A stretch of DNA of 64,000 nt from Clostridia bacterium (GTDB lineage: Bacteria > Bacillota > Clostridia > Saccharofermentanales > Saccharofermentanaceae): the NCBI GenBank assembly GCA_024403775.1, contig JAKSRE010000006.1, forward strand, positions 1 to 64,000, in the 5' to 3' direction. How positions within the stretch are numbered: the stretch's first letter is position 1; every line of letters starts with the position of its first letter. Below the pieces are notes generated by a model. The model saw only the letters and a program-made list of their open reading frames with translations. It had not been told where the DNA came from and searched no databases. Positions 53,688-63,664 of this stretch are shown piece after piece. Made by a program: the position numbers and the translations under genes.

Positions 53688-54701
53688 ATGAGGATTTTGG
53701 TAACGGGCGGCACAGGATACATCGGTTCTCACACTTGTGTGGAATTGATTAATGCTGGCCACGAGGTAGTAATTTTTGATAATTTGGTAAATTCCAAGAT
53801 TGATGTACTTGATAAGATAGAGACTATTACAGGAATTAAGCCTTTGTTTTATGAAGTTGATATGCTTGATAAAGAGGGTCTCAGAGTTATTTTCGAAGAT
53901 GCAAAAAATACCAATAAAAACTTTGATGCAGTAATTCATTTTGCTGGTCTTAAGGCAGTTGGTGAATCTGTTTTAAAGCCACTTCTTTATTATAAGAATA
54001 ATCTTACAGGCACATTAAATCTTCTCGAGATAATGAATGAATATAATTGTAAGAATATTATTTTTAGTTCTTCAGCAACCGTATATGGTGCTCCAAAGTC
54101 AGTGCCTATCACAGAAGATTTTCCACTTCATACAACTAACCCTTATGGCAGCACTAAGCTTATGCTCGAAAATGTGCTTACAGACTTAACCATTGGTGAT
54201 CCATCCTGGAGTGTTATACTTCTCAGGTATTTTAATCCTATTGGCGCTCATGAGAGCGGACTTATTGGCGAAGAACCTAATGGTATTCCAAATAACCTTA
54301 TGCCATATATTGTTAAGGTTGCAAATGGCGAACTTGAAGTTCTTGGTGTATTCGGTGACGATTATGATACACCAGATGGTACAGGTGTAAGAGATTACAT
54401 TCATGTAGTTGATCTTGCCAAGGGACACGTTTGTGCTATAGATAAGGTTATAAATGCAACTGGTGTTAACATATATAATCTTGGAACGGGAATTGGATAT
54501 TCTGTACTCGATGTTGTTAAGGCTTTCGAGAAGGCAAACGGAGTTAAGGTTCCATATGTAATCAAGGACAGACGTCCTGGTGATATAGCAGAGTGCTACG
54601 CAAATCCAGCCAAGGCTAAGAAGGAAATCGGATGGGAGGCAAAGTTCGATTTGGAGAGAATGTGCAAAGATTCTTGGAGATTTGTAGCAGGAAATAAATA
54701 A
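53688..54701 (+). CDS. galE: UDP-glucose 4-epimerase
   Basis: A 337-residue extended SDR that interconverts UDP-glucose and UDP-galactose. NAD binding is by MRILVTGGTGYIGSHTCVEL; the active site has SSSATVYGAPK and the YxxxK in NPYGSTKLMLE. LRYFNPIGAHESGLIGE and GTGVRDYIHVVDLAKGH are further GalE signatures. ATG 53688 fits the family N-terminus and has GAAAGGA upstream; a longer frame from 53583 does not. It lies 28 bp before a GH5 gene. Confidence 0.95.
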   Translation: MRILVTGGTGYIGSHTCVELINAGHEVVIFDNLVNSKIDVLDKIETITGIKPLFYEVDMLDKEGLRVIFEDAKNTNKNFDAVIHFAGLKAVGESVLKPLLYYKNNLTGTLNLLEIMNEYNCKNIIFSSSATVYGAPKSVPITEDFPLHTTNPYGSTKLMLENVLTDLTIGDPSWSVILLRYFNPIGAHESGLIGEEPNGIPNNLMPYIVKVANGELEVLGVFGDDYDTPDGTGVRDYIHVVDLAKGHVCAIDKVINATGVNIYNLGTGIGYSVLDVVKAFEKANGVKVPYVIKDRRPGDIAECYANPAKAKKEIGWEAKFDLERMCKDSWRFVAGNK

Positions 54702-54729
54702 TTCATTACAGTGTTTATTTGGAGGCAAA

Positions 54730-55758
54730 ATGGACAAATTAACTGGTTTTAAGCATGGTATTAATCTTGGTGGCTGGCTCTCTCAGTGCGTTCACACTAA
54801 AGAGCACTATGATTCTTTTATCAAGGAAGAAGACATTGCCATCATTAAAAGCTGGAATCTTGATCACATCAGAGTTCCTGTAGACTATGATCTCGTTGAG
54901 GATAAAGATGGTAATTATATTGAAGAAGGCTTTAAGTACATTGATGATGTTATCTCATGGTGTAAGAAGAATGGTCTTAATATGATTCTTGATCTTCACA
55001 AGACTTTTGGTTATTCCTTTGATGTTGGTGAGAAAGAGGATGGCTTCTTCGAGTCTAAAGCTTATCAGGAGCGTTTCTATAAGCTTTGGGAGCAGTTTGC
55101 TACACGATATGCTTCTAATAAAGATATGCTCTGCTTTGAGCTACTTAATGAGGTTACAGATCAGGCCTATTCAGAAATCTGGAATGAGATTTCTGATACT
55201 TGTATTAAGCGTATTAGAGCAATCGATTCAGATGTAAGAATCCTTGTTGGCGGTTACTGGAATAACAGTGTTGAGGCTGTGCCAGATTTGAGAATGCCAC
55301 AGGATGAGAATATTATTTATAATTTCCACTGCTATGAGCCACTTATTTTTACTCATCAGGGAGCACACTGGGTTTCTGGAATGGATGTAAACTTCCGAAT
55401 GAAGCTTAACAGTAAGTTCTCATATTATGAAGAGCAGTCAATGAAAAACATCGACCAGATGAGTGCCAAGTATGGCGCATATGACCCAGATGAAGCTCCT
55501 AACGAGGAATATTTTGAACAGCTTTTCGCAGAGGCTATTAAAGTAGCAAAAGAGCGTAATGTTCAGCTTTACTGCGGTGAGTATGGAGTTATCGACAGAT
55601 GTGAGCCAGAAGAGATTCTTGCTTGGTATAAGCTGATTGGTAATGTATTTAATAAGCATAATATAGGAAGAGCCTGCTGGTCTTATCGAAAGATGGATTT
55701 TGGTATTTCAGATGAGCGCATGGATAAGGTACGTGACGAACTTATCAAGTATTTATAA
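54730..55758 (+). CDS. Glycoside hydrolase family 5 enzyme without signal peptide
   Basis: A 342-residue TIM-barrel hydrolase. The acid/base is Glu141 in CFELLNEVTD, the nucleophile Glu284 in LYCGEYGVIDR; INLGGWLSQC, HIRVPVDYDL and MILDLHKTFG are further GH5 blocks. There is no signal peptide, so it should act in the cytoplasm, for example on imported cellodextrins or other beta-glucosides. Exact specificity is not visible. TTGGAGG precedes ATG 54730; galE and an epimerase flank it closely, so all three are probably one transcript. Confidence 0.9.
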   Translation: MDKLTGFKHGINLGGWLSQCVHTKEHYDSFIKEEDIAIIKSWNLDHIRVPVDYDLVEDKDGNYIEEGFKYIDDVISWCKKNGLNMILDLHKTFGYSFDVGEKEDGFFESKAYQERFYKLWEQFATRYASNKDMLCFELLNEVTDQAYSEIWNEISDTCIKRIRAIDSDVRILVGGYWNNSVEAVPDLRMPQDENIIYNFHCYEPLIFTHQGAHWVSGMDVNFRMKLNSKFSYYEEQSMKNIDQMSAKYGAYDPDEAPNEEYFEQLFAEAIKVAKERNVQLYCGEYGVIDRCEPEEILAWYKLIGNVFNKHNIGRACWSYRKMDFGISDERMDKVRDELIKYL

Positions 55759-55776
55759 TTTGAGAGGGATTCTTAT

Positions 55777-56793
55777 ATGAAAGCATTGTTTATTGGCGGA
55801 ACAGGCACGATCAGTATGGCAATAACCAAGCTACTTGTTAAAAAGGGCTGGGAGGTATACCTTATCAATCGTGGTTCAAGAAGTGATGAACTTCCTTCAG
55901 AAGTAAATGTTATTAATATGGACATTAATGACGAAGAGAAGGTTAAAGATGCGATAAAAGATCTTTATTTTGATTCAGTCTGTGATTTTATTGGTTTCGT
56001 TCCTGAGCAGCTCGAGAGAGACTACAGAATTTTTAAGGGCAAGACATCACAGTTTATGTATATAAGCTCAGCTTCTGCTTACCATAAGCCATGTGCTTCA
56101 TACCTTATTAACGAGGGTACTTCACTTATTAATCCATATTGGGAATACTCACGTAATAAGGCCAAATGTGAGAGACTTCTCATGAAATATTATGAGGAAG
56201 AGGGCTTTCCAGTTACTATCATTCGTCCAAGCCATACTTATGATGAGAGAAGCATTCCACTTGGTGTTCATGGAGAGAAGGGCAGCTGGCAGGTAGTAAA
56301 GAGAATTATGGAAGGAAAGAAGGTTATCATCCATGGTGACGGAACTTCTCTCTGGACAATCACTCATAATTCTGACTTTGCCAAGGGTTTTGTTGGTCTT
56401 ATGGCTAATCAGCATGCTATAGGTGAAGCATTCCAGATTACTTCTGATGAGAGCGTTACATGGAATCAGATTTATAAGGCTATCGCAGATAGTCTTGGAA
56501 TAGAACTTAAGCCATACTATGTATCATCAAGTTTCCTTGCTGCTGCAGGAGATAATGATTATATTGGAAGTCTTATTGGTGATAAAGCAAATTCAGTTGT
56601 GTTTGATAACAGTAAACTTAAAAAAGTAGTTCCTGATTTTAACGCTGAAATTACTGCCAGACAGGGTATCGATATGACAATTAAAAATGTTCTTAACCAT
56701 CCGGAATTTCAGGTTGAAGATCCTGAATTTGACGCATGGTGTGACAAGGTAATAAGCACTCTTGAAGAGGCAGCTTTAAAGATTCACGGCTGA
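55777..56793 (+). CDS. NAD-dependent epimerase/dehydratase (extended SDR)
   Basis: A 338-residue SDR protein. The N-terminal FIGGTGTISMAITKLLVKKG binds NAD(P); the catalytic YxxxK is in EYSRNKAKCERLL; VTIIRPSHTYDERSIPLG follows. The substrate is unknown, likely a nucleotide sugar or free sugar derivative. It lies 18 bp after the GH5 gene and probably shares its transcript, which suggests a common sugar pathway. A terminator follows. Confidence 0.85.
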   Translation: MKALFIGGTGTISMAITKLLVKKGWEVYLINRGSRSDELPSEVNVINMDINDEEKVKDAIKDLYFDSVCDFIGFVPEQLERDYRIFKGKTSQFMYISSASAYHKPCASYLINEGTSLINPYWEYSRNKAKCERLLMKYYEEEGFPVTIIRPSHTYDERSIPLGVHGEKGSWQVVKRIMEGKKVIIHGDGTSLWTITHNSDFAKGFVGLMANQHAIGEAFQITSDESVTWNQIYKAIADSLGIELKPYYVSSSFLAAAGDNDYIGSLIGDKANSVVFDNSKLKKVVPDFNAEITARQGIDMTIKNVLNHPEFQVEDPEFDAWCDKVISTLEEAALKIHG

Positions 56794-56831
56794 TAAAACT
56801 GGTTTATATAAAAGATTACTTTGTTAATTTA

Positions 56832-56876
56832 GTCTCGCCTGACATGAGAAAATAATCTTGTCAGGTGAGATTTTTT
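56832..56876 (+). terminator. Terminator of the galE-GH5-epimerase transcript
   Basis: CTCGCCTGACA / TGTCAGGTGAG around a 14-base loop, followed by ATTTTTTAT. Confidence 0.88.
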
Positions 56877-56883
56877 ATGAAAT

Positions 56884-56914
56884 TAAAAACGCGGGATTCA
56901 AACTGAACCCCGCG
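56884..56914 (-). terminator. Terminator of ugd
   Basis: On the minus strand CGCGGGG / (A)TCCCGCG around a loop of about ten bases is followed by TTTTTAATT. It lies 30 bp after the ugd stop. Confidence 0.8.
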
Positions 56915-56943
56915 AGCTTATAAATCAAAAAAACAACTTAATA

Positions 56944-58182
56944 TTAGTCTCTTCTGAACAAATCTCTTGTGTAAACCTTGTCATTTACATCATCAAGAAT
57001 TGGATCATATCTGTTAGCGATAATAACATCAGAAGAAGATTTAAACTTATCAAGATCATTTACAACAACATCGCCAAAGAATGTAGTGCCATCGGCAAGA
57101 GTTGGTTCATAAATAATAACCTTGGCACCATTTGCTTTAACTCTTCTGATTACACCCTGAATTGAACTTTGTCTGAAATTATCAGAGTTAGTTTTCATTG
57201 TAAGTCTGTATACACCTACAGTAACATTCTTCTCCTTAGTTGCATCGAACTTGGAATCGAACTGATATGCGTAGTAGCCAGCTTTCTTAAGAACTTGCTC
57301 GGAAATAAACTCTTTACGAGTACGATTAGATTCAACGATAGCCTTGATAAGATTCTCTGGAACACCGTCAAAGTTTGCAAGAAGCTGCTTCGTATCCTTA
57401 GGAAGACAGTATCCACCATAACCAAATGATGGGTTATTGTAATGTGTTCCGATACGTGGATCGAGGCAGACGCCTTCAATAATTGACTTGGTGTCAAGTC
57501 CCTTAAGTTCTGCATATGTATCGAGCTCGTTAAAGTAACTTACGCGAAGCGCAAGATATGTATTAGCAAAGAGTTTAACAGCTTCAGCTTCAGTAAAGCC
57601 CATGAAGAGAGTCTCAATATTTTCCTTAATTGCACCTTCTTTAAGAAGATTAGCAAATGTATTAGCAGCCTTAACAAGTTTCTCATTATCCATATCTGTA
57701 CCAACAATGATTCTTGAAGGATAGAGATTATCGTAAAGTGCCTTACTCTCTCTTAAGAATTCAGGGCTGAAGATAATATTGTCTGATTTTTTATTCTCAC
57801 GAATAGCCTTTGTAAATCCAACAGGGATAGTAGATTTAATAATCATAATCGCATTTGGATTATATTTAATTACGAGATCAATAACTGTCTCAACAGCAGA
57901 TGTATCAAAGAAATTCTTTTCACTATCATAATTTGTTGGAGCAGCGATGATAACAAAATCTGCATCCTTATAAGCTAATTCAGCATCAAGTGTAGCAGTA
58001 AGATTAAGTTCCTTAGTAGCAAGATATTCTTCGATATCCTTGTCAACGATAGGTGAACGACGGTTATTAATCATCTCAACCTTCTCAGGAATGATGTCAA
58101 CAGCATAAACTTCATTGTGCTGAGCAAGAAGGACAGCATTACTTAAGCCAACGTAGCCAGTGCCGGCGATAGCAATCTTCAT
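56944..58182 (-). CDS. ugd: UDP-glucose 6-dehydrogenase
   Basis: A 412-residue enzyme oxidising UDP-glucose to UDP-glucuronate with NAD. The N-terminal [20 protein letters not shown] binds NAD. The catalytic Cys259 is in [15 protein letters not shown], and [10 protein letters not shown] and [20 protein letters not shown] are typical. The C-terminal nucleotide-sugar domain is present. It provides precursor for acidic surface polysaccharide. It is the only minus-strand gene in this part of the window. AAGGGGA lies upstream of the ATG. Confidence 0.95.
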   Translation of the reverse strand: MKIAIAGTGYVGLSNAVLLAQHNEVYAVDIIPEKVEMINNRRSPIVDKDIEEYLATKELNLTATLDAELAYKDADFVIIAAPTNYDSEKNFFDTSAVETVIDLVIKYNPNAIMIIKSTIPVGFTKAIRENKKSDNIIFSPEFLRESKALYDNLYPSRIIVGTDMDNEKLVKAANTFANLLKEGAIKENIETLFMGFTEAEAVKLFANTYLALRVSYFNELDTYAELKGLDTKSIIEGVCLDPRIGTHYNNPSFGYGGYCLPKDTKQLLANFDGVPENLIKAIVESNRTRKEFISEQVLKKAGYYAYQFDSKFDATKEKNVTVGVYRLTMKTNSDNFRQSSIQGVIRRVKANGAKVIIYEPTLADGTTFFGDVVVNDLDKFKSSSDVIIANRYDPILDDVNDKVYTRDLFRRD

Positions 58183-58302
58183 AAGTTAATCCCCTTTATT
58201 TGATTTTATAGATAATCAATTATAACATACATTTTACGTGGGAATGTACACTTTTCGACAATAAAGGATATAAAAGAGAGGGATATATTCGACACTTTTA
58301 AT

Positions 58303-58331
58303 TTGAGTAAATGATTTAAGTCGTGTATAAT
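58303..58331 (+). promoter_or_regulatory. Promoter of the GT2/membrane-protein/rnr group
   Basis: TTGAGT (58303-58308) and a perfect TATAAT (58326-58331) are 17 bp apart. It overlaps an upstream in-frame GTG (58323), which supports the later ATG 58362 as the true start. Confidence 0.75.
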
Positions 58332-58361
58332 AAAACGATACTTTTATTAGGAGAGAATAAA

Positions 58362-59360
58362 ATGAAGCTTATTATACAGATTCCTTGTTACAACGAAGCA
58401 GAGACACTCGAGATCGCACTTAATGATCTTCCAAAGCATATCGATGGTATAGATGAGATTGAATATTTAATTATCAACGATGGAAGTAAAGATAAGACAG
58501 TTGAAGTTGCTAAGAACTGGGGTGTTGATTACATCGTAAGTTTTAAGAAGAACAAGGGTCTTGCTCACGGATTTATGGCAGGTCTTGATGCTGCTTTAAG
58601 ATGTGGTGCAGATATAATTGTAAATACAGATGCTGATAACCAGTATTGTGGTGAGGATATTGCTAAGATTGTTGAGCCTATCATTAAGGGTGAGGCTGAC
58701 ATTGTAATTGGTGCACGTCCTATTGATCAGACAGAGCACTTCTCATTTGTAAAGAAGAAGCTTCAGCACTTTGGCAGCTGGGTAGTTCGTAAGGCTTCAA
58801 AATCTGATATTCCAGATGCTCCTAGTGGATTCAGAGCTTATAGCAGAGATGCAGGCTTAAGACTTAATGTTGTTAATGAATATACATATACACTCGAGCA
58901 GATTGTTCAGGCAGGAAGATCAAAGATTCCAATGACTTCTGTACCAATCAGAACAAACGGTGAGCTCAGACCATCAAGACTTTTCCACAGCATGATGGGA
59001 TATGTTAAGCGTTCAATGGTTACAATCGTAAGAGCATATCTTATGTATAAGCCATTTAAGTTCTTTAGTTTTATGTCAATCATTCCATTGATTGCTGGTC
59101 TTGCTCTTGGCGTTAGATTTATCGTTTTCTATGCTATGGGCCAGGGTTCAGGTAATGTTCAGTCACTTATCCTTTGCTCTCTTCTCATTATGATTGCAGC
59201 GCTTATCTGGGTAGTTGGACTTCTTGCAGATGTTATTGCAGCTAATCGTAAGATTCTTGAGGATATCCAGAAAAGAGTTCGTGATTTGGACTATACTCTT
59301 AATAAAGACGGTTTCAACGAAGATTTTATCGATAACAGAGCTAATAAGAAGAAGGACTAA
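58362..59360 (+). CDS. Membrane-associated family 2 glycosyltransferase
   Basis: A 332-residue GT2 enzyme. The N-terminal GT-A domain has LIIQIPCYNEAETLEIAL, YLIINDGSKDKT, NKGLAHGFMAGLDAA, the metal-binding NTDADNQY, and DAPSGFRAYSRDAG. Two C-terminal membrane helices (about 232-258 and 268-292) anchor it, and a charged tail follows. It resembles polyprenyl-phosphate or hyaluronan-like glycosyltransferases used in surface polysaccharide. AGGAGAG precedes ATG 58362. The next gene, a large membrane protein, lies 34 bp downstream. Confidence 0.87.
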   Translation: MKLIIQIPCYNEAETLEIALNDLPKHIDGIDEIEYLIINDGSKDKTVEVAKNWGVDYIVSFKKNKGLAHGFMAGLDAALRCGADIIVNTDADNQYCGEDIAKIVEPIIKGEADIVIGARPIDQTEHFSFVKKKLQHFGSWVVRKASKSDIPDAPSGFRAYSRDAGLRLNVVNEYTYTLEQIVQAGRSKIPMTSVPIRTNGELRPSRLFHSMMGYVKRSMVTIVRAYLMYKPFKFFSFMSIIPLIAGLALGVRFIVFYAMGQGSGNVQSLILCSLLIMIAALIWVVGLLADVIAANRKILEDIQKRVRDLDYTLNKDGFNEDFIDNRANKKKD

Positions 59361-59394
59361 TGTCCTTTTGTTATACAGAGGCACACAAATCTGA

Positions 59395-61254
59395 ATGGAT
59401 AAAAAAGCATTAAATAGTAAACGAATAAGTAAGCAGGGCATCAGTAGTATTAAGGATGCCCTTGTTGCTATATCACCTTATTTTTTGGCGATAGTTATTT
59501 TAACTGTGCTCATAAATATTCTGTTCAGATTAAATACGATCGATATTGTAAATTATCCAATCGCATACTTTCAGGGTGATGGTGTATCTGTTATTCACAG
59601 AACCCATGAGATGCGTTTTGATCATTCGATTTTTACATACGATCAGCTCGCTTCACCTTATGGTTCAAGTACTTACGATTATTATACTTTCGATTTGCTG
59701 CTGCTTCTTATACAGTTTGTGTTTGCCAATATTGCAGCAAATTACGTTCTTGGCTATAACCTCTTTTTATTAAGTGCCATTTATTTTAATGGGATTTCAG
59801 CTATTTACAGTTTAAGAAGACTTCAGTTTTCCAAGACGAGCTCAGTTGGAATGGGAATTCTTTATGGACTTCTGCCATTCTTCTTTGGCCGCTACAGAGC
59901 ACATGTTTATCTTACGTTTTTCTTTGTAGCTCCTCTGGCAATTGTACTTGCTATTGAGGTGTTCAGAGGCGATTTTGTATTTAAGTGGCCATTTAATTTT
60001 AAGGGATATAAGCCTTCAAAAACTGATATCAAAAAGACACTAGTCAATCTGTTTATAATGATAATGATTGGCATGACAGGCGTATACTATGCACTTTTAT
60101 CATGCCTGTTTATTGCTTTTGCGGCAGTTCTTCATCTGATAAATGACAGAAAGATAAAGGATTTTGGAAGTGCCATTGCTGCAATAAGCGTCAGCGCATT
60201 TACCTTTATAATGTCTGCTTTGCCTTCAATTATCTATTGGAAAAACAATGGAAGAACGGTTGTAGCTAATATGAGAATGGCTCAAAACAGCGCCAGAGTC
60301 TCAGAGGACATGGGTCTTAAGTTAATTCAGTGCTTTGTTCCTAATAAGGAGCATCGCCTTGGTATTTTCTCCCGAATTGCATCTATGTACAGAGATGGAA
60401 CTTATACTCTTGGTGAGTGGACGGAATCAGGTTATATTGGTCTTGTATTTGCCTGTGGACTTATGCTGATTCTTATCTATATTTTTATTTTGCCACTTCA
60501 CAACAATAAGTCACTTTATACACCACTGGCACTTTTTACGATGTTCATTCTTCTTATAGGAAGTCCTTCCTGTATGAATTTTATTGTGGTTAAGATTTTC
60601 CCATACCTTAGATGTTATAACAGAGCTGTAGTTTATGTAGCTTTTATGGCTGCTATCTCTGCTGCATATGTAGCAGAATATGTTTTTGTTTATATTCGAA
60701 AATTTGTTCCACAAATCTTAGCCTCAATAGTATGTATTTTTCTCATGACCACGGTTGTTATAATTGGTGCATGGGATCAGACTGGAATTATAAAAGATGA
60801 ATCAGCAGCTCTTGTATCTCAAGGCTATTTTCAGCGTGATGAGGAAATTGTATCTCTTATTATGAATTATGCGACCACATTTAATCCTCCTGATGGCACA
60901 GTGGATTTATTTGTAATGCCATATGTTAGAGATGAGACAGTATCAGAAGTTGTGGATCATCAGAGACATACACAGCTTATAGTTCATGATGAGAATCTGT
61001 GTCTGTCATATGGTGCCCCTGAGAACAGACCTTTTGACCTAGAACTTTATGATTTATTCACTAATCATACAGTCGACGAGCAGATTGATTTTGCAGTTAA
61101 CCTTGGATATGACGGTTTCCTCATGTCTCCAAAGAACTTTATCGAAGGAGATCAGGATCCAAAGTATATAGAGATGTTTAATAGACTTACTGAGAGATTT
61201 GGTGCACCAGAAGTTATAGCACATGACTTCATCTATTGGTGCTCAGTAAACTGA
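59395..61254 (+). CDS. Large polytopic membrane protein, possible GT-C glycosyltransferase
   Basis: A 619-residue protein with about eleven hydrophobic segments in the first 460 residues and a soluble C-terminal domain of about 150 residues (YFQRDEEIVSLIMNYATTFN, then YVRDETVSEVVDHQRHTQ). An acidic/aromatic stretch after the first helix (YFQGDGVSVIHRTHEMRFDH) is where GT-C enzymes carry a catalytic Asp. With a polyprenyl-type GT2 just upstream, transfer of a lipid-linked sugar outside the membrane is a reasonable guess. I do not recognise a named family. Confidence 0.65.
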   Translation: MDKKALNSKRISKQGISSIKDALVAISPYFLAIVILTVLINILFRLNTIDIVNYPIAYFQGDGVSVIHRTHEMRFDHSIFTYDQLASPYGSSTYDYYTFDLLLLLIQFVFANIAANYVLGYNLFLLSAIYFNGISAIYSLRRLQFSKTSSVGMGILYGLLPFFFGRYRAHVYLTFFFVAPLAIVLAIEVFRGDFVFKWPFNFKGYKPSKTDIKKTLVNLFIMIMIGMTGVYYALLSCLFIAFAAVLHLINDRKIKDFGSAIAAISVSAFTFIMSALPSIIYWKNNGRTVVANMRMAQNSARVSEDMGLKLIQCFVPNKEHRLGIFSRIASMYRDGTYTLGEWTESGYIGLVFACGLMLILIYIFILPLHNNKSLYTPLALFTMFILLIGSPSCMNFIVVKIFPYLRCYNRAVVYVAFMAAISAAYVAEYVFVYIRKFVPQILASIVCIFLMTTVVIIGAWDQTGIIKDESAALVSQGYFQRDEEIVSLIMNYATTFNPPDGTVDLFVMPYVRDETVSEVVDHQRHTQLIVHDENLCLSYGAPENRPFDLELYDLFTNHTVDEQIDFAVNLGYDGFLMSPKNFIEGDQDPKYIEMFNRLTERFGAPEVIAHDFIYWCSVN

Positions 61255-61279
61255 TGCGTGTGCACATTGAGGGATTAAT

Positions 61280-63376
61280 ATGGAAAATGAATTTAGTTTT
61301 GCGGATTTGGAACCGCGTGGACCGCTTCAGGTAAAAAATACCGTTGTAGGAATTTTAAGAAATGTAGATGGCAGTGGCGTAGAAGCAGGTGTTGTAATAC
61401 CTGATGCCCAGTTTAAGGATGCTAATCAGATAGGTGCAATTAAAATTGACCGTAATCACTTAAACGGTGCTCCTTTTGATATGCGTGTTGTCTGTGAGAT
61501 TTTAAATCCAGAGGCAGTTAAAGGAAAATTCAGAGGAAAAGTAATTGAAGTTCTCGGAGGAATTGATGACGATGATGCCAAGATGCTCTCACTTTACAGA
61601 CAGTTTGGCTTAAGTCCTGATTTTCCTGAAGCAGTAAAAGAATCTGTTCAAAATCTTCCTCTTAATCCTACTGAGGATGATATAAATGAAGAATTTGCAA
61701 AGGGACGTGTAGATTTAAGAGGTCTTCTCACTATCACAATCGATGGTGAAGAGGCTAAGGACCTGGATGATGCTATCACCGTAAAGAGACTTGCAAATGG
61801 AGATTTTAAGCTTTTCGTACATATTGCAGATGTATCTCACTATGTTCAGGATGAGACAATTCTTGATAAGGAAGCAAGACTTCGTGCCACATCAGTTTAT
61901 CTTGCAGACAGAGTTATTCCAATGCTTCCGCCAAAACTTTCAAATGGCCTCTGCAGCTTAAATCCGCATGTTGACAGACTTACCATGACAGCTGAGATGA
62001 TTATTAACCGCAATAACGGTGAGATTATCGATGGCCACGTATATGAGAGTGTTATAAACAGTGATCGAAGAATGAGCTATAACGAGTGCTATCGAATCCT
62101 TTTCGAGGACGAGAAGATTGAAGATCAGCCACAAATAGTAGATATGCTCTGGCTTATGAAGAACTTAACTGATGTTCTTAAGGCTAAAAGAGATGCCAGA
62201 GGCACACTGAATTTCAATATTCCAGAGACGAAAGTAATCCTTAACGAAGACGGCTCTGTTAAGGATGTAATGGCATACCCAATCAATTACTGCCATGGCA
62301 TGATTGAGGAGTTCATGATTGCTGCAAATGAATTTATTGCAGAATATTTCTGTAGCAGAAATTATCCATTCGTATACAGAATTCATGAGAATCCAGATCC
62401 AATTAAACTTCAGAAATTCGCAAGAGTTGCCCGTAATTTTGGTGCGGTTGGTACTATTAAAAATGATGCCAGACCTGGAGATCTTCGAAACTATGTTGAG
62501 ACAATAAGAAGACAGGAGATTCTCCCTTCCATTAATACAATGCTCCTTAGATCTCTTGCCAAAGCCAAGTATTCTTCAGAGAATTGCGGCCACTATGGAC
62601 TTGCATCAAAGTTCTATTGTCACTTTACGAGTCCAATCAGACGATATCCTGATCTTTATATTCACAGAATCATCAAGTCTTTCCTTCATAAGAAGAATAA
62701 GAAGAGATATTTTGCCAATAAGGTTGATGAGATAGCACAGCATAGTTCGGATATGGAGCGTAATTCTGTTGATGCAGAGAGAGCTTCAGTAGACGCAAAG
62801 GTAGCGCTTTATATGAGCGACAAGGTTGGAACTGTCTATGAGGCAATGGTATCTTCAATTATTGATCCAGGTATCTTTGTTGAGCTTCCAAATACTGTTG
62901 AGGGTTTTGTTGCCTTTAGAACAATGAATGACCACTATGTATTTGATGAGCGCTTTATGTGGGCGATGGGCAAAAGATACGGAACCAAGCTTACTATTGG
63001 AAGCAAGGTAAAGGTAAGACTTGTAAGAGTTGACCTGACTACTAACCATATTGATTTTGAGCTGGAAGAAGAGATGGGCGGTGGAAGACCTCCAAGAAGC
63101 GCATCTTCCAGAAGTTCAAGGCTTGAGGAGAGAAGTTCTCGTGGCCGTAAGTCAAGAAGTGAGGGAAGAAGTTCAGGAAAACGCAGTTCACGAGATTCTG
63201 GTAAGTCAGGAAGATCTTCTTCTCGAAAGTCAGAATCTACTAAAGCCAGAAGTTCTTCAAGATCTTCATCCAGACCATCTTCCAGAATGGAAGGCCGCAA
63301 GGCTTCTTCAGGAAGAAAGAGCTCTGGTTCAAGAAGTACCAGACGTTCATCTACACCTAGAACAACTGAGTTTTAA
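61280..63376 (+). CDS. rnr: Ribonuclease R family 3'-5' exoribonuclease
   Basis: A 698-residue RNB-family nuclease. The catalytic domain (about 145-480) has the metal-binding IDGEEAKDLDDAITVKRL, VHIADVSHYVQ, YLADRVIPMLPPKLSNGLCS and YCHFTSPIRRYPDLYIHR. An S1 domain follows (about 530-610, VGTVYEAMVSSIIDPGIFVE). The N-terminus is short: one cold-shock-like segment rather than the helix-turn-helix plus two cold-shock domains of long RNase R. The last 85 residues are an Arg/Ser-rich tail, e.g. RSSSRKSESTKARSSSRSSS. RNase R degrades structured RNA. GAGGGATT lies upstream of the ATG. Confidence 0.93.
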   Translation: MENEFSFADLEPRGPLQVKNTVVGILRNVDGSGVEAGVVIPDAQFKDANQIGAIKIDRNHLNGAPFDMRVVCEILNPEAVKGKFRGKVIEVLGGIDDDDAKMLSLYRQFGLSPDFPEAVKESVQNLPLNPTEDDINEEFAKGRVDLRGLLTITIDGEEAKDLDDAITVKRLANGDFKLFVHIADVSHYVQDETILDKEARLRATSVYLADRVIPMLPPKLSNGLCSLNPHVDRLTMTAEMIINRNNGEIIDGHVYESVINSDRRMSYNECYRILFEDEKIEDQPQIVDMLWLMKNLTDVLKAKRDARGTLNFNIPETKVILNEDGSVKDVMAYPINYCHGMIEEFMIAANEFIAEYFCSRNYPFVYRIHENPDPIKLQKFARVARNFGAVGTIKNDARPGDLRNYVETIRRQEILPSINTMLLRSLAKAKYSSENCGHYGLASKFYCHFTSPIRRYPDLYIHRIIKSFLHKKNKKRYFANKVDEIAQHSSDMERNSVDAERASVDAKVALYMSDKVGTVYEAMVSSIIDPGIFVELPNTVEGFVAFRTMNDHYVFDERFMWAMGKRYGTKLTIGSKVKVRLVRVDLTTNHIDFELEEEMGGGRPPRSASSRSSRLEERSSRGRKSRSEGRSSGKRSSRDSGKSGRSSSRKSESTKARSSSRSSSRPSSRMEGRKASSGRKSSGSRSTRRSSTPRTTEF

Positions 63377-63393
63377 TAATGTTAGGATTAGTG

Positions 63394-63434
63394 GCCTCAA
63401 AGCAGATTTTAATCTGCTTTGAGGCTTCTTTTTT
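63394..63434 (+). terminator. Terminator of rnr
   Basis: A perfect 15-bp stem, GCCTCAAAGCAGATT / AATCTGCTTTGAGGC, with a two-base centre (TT) and a broken T-run TTCTTTTTTG. It isolates the repeat array that follows from the rnr transcript. Confidence 0.93.
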
Positions 63435-63535
63435 GTGTGAAGCTTGAAGTTTGTGCTAAGTCCTGGAGGTAGACCCCCATCCTTCTGCAAGACTGTGTGG
63501 TTTTTAAGCCCGTTTTTGTGGAGTTGAAGGCGGTT

Positions 63536-63624
63536 GTTTGTAAAAAGATAGGGTAGGCGCTTGTTTTACAAACATGGGGAAGCTGGATTTGTAAAAATAT
63601 AGCTTAGCCCGGAATTTTACAAAC
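63536..63624. repeat. Palindromic-unit array, family A (two units)
   Basis: Two 38-bp units with complementary ends. Unit 1 is 63536-63573, beginning GTTTGTAAAA and ending TTTTACAAAC. Unit 2 is 63587-63624, beginning ATTTGTAAAA and ending TTTTACAAAC. The unit starts are 51 bp apart, with a 13-bp linker (ATGGGGAAGCTGG). The centres share only scattered bases (AxATAGxxTAGxC). The 100 bp between the rnr terminator and unit 1 shows nothing I can name. No coding frame is convincing. Confidence 0.85.
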
Positions 63625-63664
63625 GCTACTTCGGGTTCAGGTGGCAGGGCTTTTGAAGCGCAGG

